A DNA stretch of 18,690 nucleotides from Betaproteobacteria bacterium. Its GTDB lineage: Bacteria; Pseudomonadota; Gammaproteobacteria; Burkholderiales; SG8-41. The notes beneath the pieces are model-generated. The model was not told the DNA's origin. It was given only the letters and a program-made list of their open reading frames with translations, and ran no database searches. Positions 14,190 to 18,690 of the stretch are shown in pieces. Each line of letters starts with the position of its first letter. Within the stretch, counting starts at the first letter, position 1. The stretch covers positions 1 through 18,690 of the forward strand of contig JAOUIN010000021.1 of assembly GCA_029883965.1 (NCBI GenBank). The letters run 5' to 3'. The translations under genes were made by a program, and so were the position numbers.

Positions 14190-14627
14190 GTGCGACCGTT
14201 GTGGACCCGTATTCCGCTGTGGCGGCTGGCTGGCCTCGTTGTTGCGGCGGTGTTGTTGGTGCATGTGCTGGCCCGGGGCGATCAGCAGCAATCGCGCGAA
14301 GTCCGCGTGCACGACCTGCCGGCGGAGGCCCTTGTAACGCTGGAACACATTCAGCGCGGTGGTCCGTATCCGTATGACCGTGACAACACGACCTTCGGCA
14401 ATTATGAGCAGTTGTTGCCTGAGGCACCGCGTGGCCACTACCGTGAGTACACGGTCGCAACACCCGGTGTCCGCCATCGCGGTACGCGCCGGATAGTCGT
14501 CGGCTGCGAACGGCAGCGACCGGCAATGCAGCCGGCCGGCCTGTTGCGGCTTGCGCATTGCCGCGACGGCGGCGTGTTTTACTACACTGCGGACCATTAC
14601 CGCAGCTTCAGGCGTATCGTCGAATGA
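14190..14627 (+). CDS. Exported or membrane-anchored ribonuclease, N1/T1/RNase Sa (barnase-like) family
   Basis: The 145-residue protein has a short basic N-terminus and a hydrophobic stretch (about 9-28) that is a signal peptide or anchor. The guanyl-specific microbial RNase fold follows: LPAEALVTLEHIQRGGPYPY, TTFGNYEQLLP, GHYREYTVATPG and TRRIVVG, ending with FYYTADHYRSF. Aligned by eye with RNase Sa, the catalytic residues Glu54, Arg65, Arg69 and His85 correspond to Glu86, Arg97, Arg101 and His136, all present. An insertion of roughly 18 residues between Arg101 and His136 contains Cys106 and Cys124, which may form a disulfide. The start is GTG 14190, with AAGGG at 14178-14182, 7 nt away. 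The stop overlaps the start of the barstar gene by 4 bp. Its role is inferred: secreted nuclease or toxin, or periplasmic RNA scavenging. Confidence 0.86.
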   Translation: MRPLWTRIPLWRLAGLVVAAVLLVHVLARGDQQQSREVRVHDLPAEALVTLEHIQRGGPYPYDRDNTTFGNYEQLLPEAPRGHYREYTVATPGVRHRGTRRIVVGCERQRPAMQPAGLLRLAHCRDGGVFYYTADHYRSFRRIVE

Positions 14628-15043
14628 CGGCTGACAGGCTACCCGCGGCACTCAACGGCATCTACCGGATGCCTGTGAACGCATCCCCGATGCGTGACGC
14701 GGCGCACGGTACCGGATGTGCATGGGTCGAGCTCGAACTGAACCGTGTCGTCGACAAATCTACCCTGCTGGACGTGATTGCCGAAGAATTCCATTTTCCG
14801 GACGGATTCGGCCGGAACTGGGATGCGCTGGCGGACTGCATGCGGGACTTGTCGTGGCGTCCTGCGCAGGGTTGGGTGGTCGTATTGCGGAACAGTGCCG
14901 GGTTTGCCGCAGCGGCACCCGCAGCCCACGCTACGTTGCTGAAAATTCTTGAAGCGGCCGCGGCCGACTGGCGCCGCCGCGGACGGGTGTTCGTGATTTT
15001 GACCGGATCCCCGCCGAATCTGCCGGCCTTCCCCGTTCTATGA
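14624..15043 (+). CDS. Barstar-family ribonuclease inhibitor
   Basis: The 139-residue protein carries the barstar core VDKSTLLDVIAEEFHFPDG followed by FGRNWDALADCMRDLSW (about 43-78), with the family's F-P-x-x-F-G-x-N-x-D-A-L pattern. It also has a later strand-helix region (WVVVLRNSAGF, VFVILTG). Barstar binds the active site of barnase-type RNases and keeps them inactive in the cytoplasm. ATG 14624 overlaps the RNase stop (ATGA 14624-14627), so inhibitor translation is probably coupled to that of the nuclease. A longer in-frame start at 14558 would lie inside the nuclease gene and is less likely. There is no signal peptide, as expected for a cytoplasmic immunity protein. The N-terminal 30 residues are not part of the usual fold. 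The stop overlaps the nudB start by 4 bp. Confidence 0.87.
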   Translation: MTADRLPAALNGIYRMPVNASPMRDAAHGTGCAWVELELNRVVDKSTLLDVIAEEFHFPDGFGRNWDALADCMRDLSWRPAQGWVVVLRNSAGFAAAAPAAHATLLKILEAAAADWRRRGRVFVILTGSPPNLPAFPVL

Positions 15044-15492
15044 TTCACAAGATTCCGGTTTCGGTCCTGGTCGTTGTGCACACAGCCGATCTGCAGGTGC
15101 TGCTGCTTGAGCGTGCCGACCGTCCGGGTTTCTGGCAATCGGTCACCGGCAGCCAGGATCCGGGCGAAACGCTGGTGCGAACAGCGCAGCGAGAACTTGC
15201 TGAAGAAACAGGCATTGCAGCTGATCCGGAGCAACTCATCAACTGGAACCGGCAGAATTGTTTCGAGATCTATCCGCACTGGCGCGATCGCTATGCGCCG
15301 GGCGTGACCCACAATACGGAACATGTATTTGGCCTGACCCTGCCGGCGGCACAGGATGTCCTGCTCGCCCCGCGCGAGCATGTCGCGTGGCGCTGGCTGC
15401 CCTGGCGTGAGGCGGCCGACCGCGTGTTTTCGTGGAGCAACGCGGAGGCGATACGCGAATTGCCGCAGCGCATTGCGAAACTCGGTCGATAG
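15040..15492 (+). CDS. nudB: Dihydroneopterin triphosphate diphosphatase (Nudix)
   Basis: The 150-residue Nudix hydrolase contains the full box G37-x5-E43-x7-R51-E52-x2-E55-E56-x-G58 within GSQDPGETLVRTAQRELAEE. Its N-terminus (IPVSVLVVVHTADLQVLLLE) and the FWQSVTGSQDPGE phrase match NudB. NudB removes pyrophosphate from dihydroneopterin triphosphate, an early step of folate synthesis. Length equals E. coli NudB (150). ATG 15040 overlaps the barstar stop (ATGA 15040-15043), so it should be translated from the same message as the RNase and barstar genes. NudB near aspS is common in Proteobacteria. The three-gene overlap is specific to this arrangement. Confidence 0.9.
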   Translation: MIHKIPVSVLVVVHTADLQVLLLERADRPGFWQSVTGSQDPGETLVRTAQRELAEETGIAADPEQLINWNRQNCFEIYPHWRDRYAPGVTHNTEHVFGLTLPAAQDVLLAPREHVAWRWLPWREAADRVFSWSNAEAIRELPQRIAKLGR

Positions 15493-15555
15493 CTGCGTAC
15501 CGGCGCGGGAATTCGGGACTGGTTTTTCTGTCAAAATACTGTAATGTGGAAATTT

Positions 15556-15569
15556 TCCCCGGAAGGGGA
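15556..15569 (+). repeat. Small hairpin with GNRA-type loop in the nadA leader
   Basis: TCCCC (15556-15560) and GGGGA (15565-15569) form a 5-bp stem closed by the tetraloop GGAA, 22 nt before the nadA ATG. No T-tract follows, so it is not a terminator. A role in mRNA stability or translation is possible but not shown. Confidence 0.35.
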
Positions 15570-15591
15570 TGATCAGGAAAAGGGCCTGACC

Positions 15592-16689
15592 ATGGAGTCG
15601 CAGACGATTACATTTGAGGGATACAAGCCGCTGGCCGATGAGGCTTGCGAGGCGCGCATCGTTGCCGCCCGCCGCAAGCTGGGCGACCGCGTGGTGCTGC
15701 TCGGGCATCACTATCAGCGAGCGGACGTCTACAAGCATGCCGACCTGACCGGTGATTCGCTGCAGCTGGCAAAGCTCGCGTCTAAAACCGACGCGGAATA
15801 TATCGTGTTCTGCGGCGTGCATTTCATGGCGGAGGTCGCGGACATACTTTCACGTCCGTCGCAGAAAGTGATCCTGCCCGACCTGAATGCCGGCTGTTCG
15901 ATGGCGGACATGGCCAGCCTGAGCAAGGTCGAGCGTGCCTGGCGCGAGTTGTCCCAGGTGCTGAGCCCTGATGAGACTGTAACGCCGGTGACTTATATCA
16001 ATTCCGCTGCTGACCTCAAGGCTTTCTGCGGTGAACACGGCGGCATCGTCTGTACGTCATCCAACGCGCGCGAAATTCTCGGCTGGGCTCTGGCGCGGCG
16101 CGAGAAAGTGCTTTTTTTTCCGGATCAGCATCTGGGCCGGTGGACGGGTTATCTGAAGGGCATCCCGCTGTCTGAAATGCTGGTGTGGGATCCCGATGAA
16201 CCCATGGGCGGCCTGACGCCGCAGCAGATCAAGATGGCCAAGGTCTTGTTGTGGAAAGGGCATTGCTCCGTGCATCAGATGTTCCAGGCGCCGCATATCC
16301 TGCGCTGGCGGCAGCAATATCCGGGCGGCATGGTTATCAGCCACCCCGAAGCCAACTTCGAGGTCTGCAAACTGTCCGACTACGTGGGCTCAACCGACTA
16401 CATCATCAAGACGATCGCGGCGAGCGCGCCGGGTTCGCGCTGGCTGGTGGGCACGGAGCTGAATCTAGTAAATCGCATCGCCGAGGAATTCAGCGCGCAG
16501 GGTAAATCGGTGCAATTCATGGCGCCTACCGTATGCATGTGTTCCACGATGCAGCGGATCGATCCGCAGCATCTGGCATGGTCTCTGGAGAATCTGGTTG
16601 AAGGGAAGGTTGTCAACCAGATCAAGGTCCCGGCGTACGAGGCTGAACTCGCGCGTATTGCTCTGGATCGCATGCTTGCAATCTCCTGA
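15592..16689 (+). CDS. nadA: Quinolinate synthase, long (Bacillus-like) form
   Basis: NadA is a [4Fe-4S] enzyme that condenses iminoaspartate with dihydroxyacetone phosphate to quinolinate in de novo NAD synthesis. The 365-residue protein contains LLGHHYQRADVYKHADLTGD, the YIVFCGVHFMAEVADIL stretch, DLNAGCSMADMA, HPEANFEVCKLSDYVGST and APTVCMCSTM. Its length and the placing of Cys102, Cys225 and Cys317 resemble B. subtilis NadA (368 residues; Cys110, Cys230, Cys320) more than the shorter E. coli enzyme. Cluster ligands are assigned by analogy. ATG 15592 is chosen because AGGG at 15581-15584 stands 7 nt before it; ATG 15544 would add 16 residues unlike the family. It is followed by an overlapping EEP-family gene. 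Confidence 0.94.
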   Translation: MESQTITFEGYKPLADEACEARIVAARRKLGDRVVLLGHHYQRADVYKHADLTGDSLQLAKLASKTDAEYIVFCGVHFMAEVADILSRPSQKVILPDLNAGCSMADMASLSKVERAWRELSQVLSPDETVTPVTYINSAADLKAFCGEHGGIVCTSSNAREILGWALARREKVLFFPDQHLGRWTGYLKGIPLSEMLVWDPDEPMGGLTPQQIKMAKVLLWKGHCSVHQMFQAPHILRWRQQYPGGMVISHPEANFEVCKLSDYVGSTDYIIKTIAASAPGSRWLVGTELNLVNRIAEEFSAQGKSVQFMAPTVCMCSTMQRIDPQHLAWSLENLVEGKVVNQIKVPAYEAELARIALDRMLAIS

Positions 16690-17476
16690 AACGGCGGCAG
16701 GTGCGCAGCGGCAGTTGAGCGTCGCAACCTACAACATTCACAAGGGTTTTTCGTTCATGCCGCTGCTGGCGCGACGCCCGGTGCTGCACGCACTGCGCGA
16801 GGAGTTGCGCACGCTCAATCCGGATCTGGTTTTCCTGCAGGAAGTCGTGGGTGAACATGCGACGCATGCCGCCCGGCATCGCGACTGGCCGGTGGAGTCA
16901 CAGTATGAATTTCTCGCCGACAGCCTGTGGCAAAGCCATGCCTACGGCAAAAACGCCGTTTATGACGCGGGACATCACGGCAACGCGATGCTGTCACGAT
17001 ATCCGATTACACATTGGGACAACGAGGACGTTTCGTCCCATCGCTTTGAACGACGCGGCCTGCTGCATTGCGAGATCGCAGTGCCCGGCTGGAAAGATCC
17101 GCTGCATTGCGTATGCGTGCATCTCGCCCTGACCGCGCGCGGACGCGGCCTGCAACTGGCGCGCCTGCGGCAGCGCATCGAGCGCCTGGTGCCGGCCGGG
17201 GCGCCGCTGATCGTCGCGGGGGATTTCAATGACTGGTACTGGCGTCACCGGGCGACGCATGAACTGGCTCACCCGCTGAACATGCACGAGGTGTTCGAAC
17301 TTTTCCGGGGTGTTCCGGCGCGCAGTTACCCGGCGCTGTTGCCGGTGCTGCGGCTGGACCGCATTTATGTACGGGGGTTTACCGTGCGCGATGCACGCGT
17401 GCATCACGGTCGGCGATGGGGCCGGGTTTCCGATCATGCGCCGTTGACTGCAAAACTGGAACTCGCGCGTTCATGA
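16676..17476 (+). CDS. Endonuclease/exonuclease/phosphatase family protein
   Basis: The product has about 266 residues. EEP-family (DNase I-like) motifs appear in order: SVATYNIHKG with Asn20, DLVFLQEV with the metal-binding Glu56, GNAMLSRYPI, CVHLAL, IVAGDFNDWYW, LDRIYVRG and the terminal SDHAPL. Such enzymes hydrolyse phosphodiester bonds in nucleic acids or lipids; the substrate is unknown here. In many Betaproteobacteria a related gene precedes the cardiolipin synthase gene clsB, but no clsB follows here. The start is uncertain. TTG 16676, inside the end of nadA and 14 bp from its stop, has GGA upstream and is preferred; TTG 16715 and TTG 16598 are alternatives. No terminator separates it from the converging glycine-zipper gene. 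Confidence 0.82.
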   Translation: MQSPETAAGAQRQLSVATYNIHKGFSFMPLLARRPVLHALREELRTLNPDLVFLQEVVGEHATHAARHRDWPVESQYEFLADSLWQSHAYGKNAVYDAGHHGNAMLSRYPITHWDNEDVSSHRFERRGLLHCEIAVPGWKDPLHCVCVHLALTARGRGLQLARLRQRIERLVPAGAPLIVAGDFNDWYWRHRATHELAHPLNMHEVFELFRGVPARSYPALLPVLRLDRIYVRGFTVRDARVHHGRRWGRVSDHAPLTAKLELARS

Positions 17477-18247
17477 TCAGTAGCGATAGCTGTAGTTCGA
17501 TGATTGCGCTTGCCGGCCGGCGGGTTGAGCGACATTCGAAGCTGCAGGCCCGGCGTCCCGCACGTTGCCCCCCATCATCGCGGCGGTGGGCGCGGGTGTC
17601 GCGGTGTTGCCGTCAATCGCGGTAATTCCGACCCGCACCGTTGCACCCGGGTCATAGGGCATGGTCGTCGTGATGTCGCGCCCGTTATATTGATAGACCA
17701 CGGTATAGCCGCGCACGACTTCCCGGATGGCATCCACCGTGCGGCAGTGTTGTGCCGGCGATGCCGAGGCCGTCTGGCGGTTGTCGATACGGTCTCCGGC
17801 GACGGCACCGGCAATCGCGCCGGCACCTGCGGCAGCAGTACGGCCGTTGCCGTTTCCGACTTGTGCGCCCAGCAGTCCGCCGGCAGCGCCACCCACGACC
17901 GATCCGGTCATCGAGCGATCGCTGTCAGGATTGGCGACGCGGTCGCCGATGATGGTGCCGGCGATGGCGCCGGCGGCCGTTGCCGCATCGCGTCCGCTGC
18001 CGCGGCCGATCGTGCTGCCGAGCAGCGCGCCGGCAACACCGCCAATGATGGGGGCAATGACGCTGCGCTCGGCCTGGGTGGCGCGCTGCGGCTGCGGCGC
18101 TTCAGGTGTACATTCCTGACGCGGTTCGCGCACGCGTTCGACGATGGGTGTGGCCGAAACGACAGTTGCGGTGTCGGTGAAATCGGTGGCGTATGCGGGC
18201 GCGGCGATGAGCATCGCGGCGATTACGGGCAAACGGGGCTTTGACAT
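17477..18247 (-). CDS. Exported glycine-zipper protein (YcfJ/17-kDa antigen type) with duplicated zipper
   Basis: The 256-residue protein starts with a Sec signal peptide (MSKPRLPVIAAMLIAAPAYA, probable cleavage after Ala20). ATG 18247 is chosen because AGGAG lies 7 nt upstream on the minus strand. The mature part has two related glycine-zipper 2TM repeats, about 67-104 and 117-154. Each reads GG-x-AG-x-LLG, then G-x-GR-x-AA, AGAIAG and GDR. A C-terminal region resembles YcfJ (CRTVDAIREVVRGYTVVYQY, ITTTMPYDPG), followed by a Pro/Ala/Gly/Ser-rich tail. Such proteins sit in the envelope, often linked to stress or outer-membrane assembly, but function is unknown. The region from mature residue 46 on contains few cysteines and no lipobox. 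Its stop directly abuts that of the EEP gene. Confidence 0.85.
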   Translation of the reverse strand: MSKPRLPVIAAMLIAAPAYATDFTDTATVVSATPIVERVREPRQECTPEAPQPQRATQAERSVIAPIIGGVAGALLGSTIGRGSGRDAATAAGAIAGTIIGDRVANPDSDRSMTGSVVGGAAGGLLGAQVGNGNGRTAAAGAGAIAGAVAGDRIDNRQTASASPAQHCRTVDAIREVVRGYTVVYQYNGRDITTTMPYDPGATVRVGITAIDGNTATPAPTAAMMGGNVRDAGPAASNVAQPAGRQAQSSNYSYRY

Positions 18248-18276
18248 GTTGTTGCTCCTGAATGATGCGGACAGAT

Positions 18277-18292
18277 CACGGAATCTTCCGTG
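18277..18292. promoter_or_regulatory. Perfect 7-2-7 palindrome upstream of the glycine-zipper gene
   Basis: CACGGAA (18277-18283) and TTCCGTG (18286-18292) form a perfect inverted repeat with a 2-nt centre, 30 bp before the glycine-zipper ATG. It could be a dimeric repressor or activator site, or a short hairpin in the 5' leader. No regulator can be named. Confidence 0.45.
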
Positions 18293-18340
18293 GCGGGTGC
18301 GATAATTAAAGCCCAAGTCACCTGCGGCTGCTGCAAGCGT

Positions 18341-18424
18341 TACACAAATTTACAACACCTCGTGATCGGCTGCCGCCCACGCGACTCATCGTAAGCAGTT
18401 GTTTTTATTACATAAATTTATAAA
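18341..18424. repeat. Two copies of a 16-bp AT-rich element in the divergent intergenic region
   Basis: TACACAAATTTACAAC (18341-18356) and TACATAAATTTATAAA (18409-18424) agree at 13 of 16 positions, with starts 68 bp apart. Both centre on AAATTT, and ATAAATTTAT in the second copy is a perfect 10-bp palindrome. They lie between the divergent glycine-zipper and ABC transporter genes, so they may be regulatory sites or parts of -10 regions. The 18317-18442 spacer holds no gene. Confidence 0.4.
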
Positions 18425-18442
18425 TGAATACAGGTATTAACG

Positions 18443-18690
18443 ATGATTGCTGACGCCGTGCACACAGCCGCTCGGGCAAAGATTGCATCCACGCCCCGCC
18501 GTGACTGGCGCGTGGTGCCCATGCTGTTGCCCTACCTGTGGGAATACAAATGGCGGGTGGTGACCGCACTGGGGTTCCTCGTGGCGGCGAAGCTGGCGAA
18601 TGTCGGCGTACCGCTGATCCTGAAAGACATCGTCGACGGTCTGGATTCGGCACAGGCGGTGCCGGTACTGCCGCTGGCACTGCTGGTGGC
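18443..18690 (+). CDS. ABC exporter, N-terminal part (Atm1/heavy-metal-exporter-like); truncated by window end
   Basis: ATG 18443, with AGG at 18432-18434, opens a frame that stays open to the end of the window (82 codons). The product begins MIADAVHTAARAKIAS and continues with WRVVPMLLPYLWEYKWRVV and AAKLANVGVPLILKDIVDGL. That matches the start of the transmembrane domain of half-size ABC exporters of the Atm1/HMT1 type, which export glutathione-linked metal or sulfur compounds. Two hydrophobic segments begin in the visible part. The ATP-binding domain is outside the window, so the subfamily call rests on the N-terminal helices only. It is divergent from the glycine-zipper gene. Confidence 0.78.
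   Translation, partial: MIADAVHTAARAKIASTPRRDWRVVPMLLPYLWEYKWRVVTALGFLVAAKLANVGVPLILKDIVDGLDSAQAVPVLPLALLV

Noticed and set aside
15493..15591. NAD-sensing riboswitch (nadA motif) before nadA
   Set aside because: Only a 5-bp hairpin is visible, and the tandem aptamer structure known from Acidobacteria is not seen.

Overview
This GC-rich window looks chromosomal and comes from a proteobacterium, most likely a betaproteobacterium. The main clue is the ribosomal operon order rplO-secY-infA-rpmJ-rpsM-rpsK-rpsD-rpoA-rplQ. infA lies between secY and rpmJ as in Betaproteobacteria, whereas enteric gammaproteobacteria keep infA elsewhere. The blocks uvrA / MFS / ssb and fmdB / DUF502 / aspS / nudB fit the same group. 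Ribosomal protein S4 is the four-cysteine zinc-binding form, which I associate with deep (Nitrosomonadales-like) rather than Burkholderia- or Neisseria-like lineages. This placement rests on recall, not on a search.

Layout. (1) 1-4745, plus strand: end of the spc operon and the whole alpha operon (translocon, IF-1, L36, S13, S11, S4, RNA polymerase alpha, L17). A good sigma70-type promoter sits before rpsM and an intrinsic terminator follows rplQ. (2) 4828-9005, minus strand: uvrA and a glycerate 2-kinase gene whose start overlaps the uvrA stop by 4 bp. (3) 9097-10854, plus strand: a YajR-like MFS transporter without the C-terminal domain of E. coli YajR, then ssb and a strong terminator. (4) 10855-11293: a stretch of about 430 bp with no recognisable gene, ending in a TATAAT element. 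(5) 11294-17476, plus strand: an FmdB-type zinc ribbon protein, a DUF502 membrane protein, aspS, a secreted or membrane-anchored RNase of the N1/T1/Sa (barnase-like) family, a barstar-family inhibitor, nudB, nadA and an endonuclease/exonuclease/phosphatase-family protein. RNase, barstar and nudB are linked by ATGA start/stop overlaps. (6) 17477-18247, minus strand: an exported protein with a duplicated glycine zipper, whose stop codon abuts the stop of the EEP gene. (7) 18443 to the window end: the start of an ABC exporter resembling the Atm1 family, divergent from the glycine-zipper gene.

Most of the window is housekeeping: translation, transcription, secretion, DNA repair, NAD and folate synthesis. 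The accessory element that stands out is the RNase-barstar pair inserted between aspS and nudB. It reads as an exported ribonuclease with a cytoplasmic immunity protein, built into a housekeeping gene string. I found no CRISPR array, insertion sequence, prophage gene, rRNA or tRNA.
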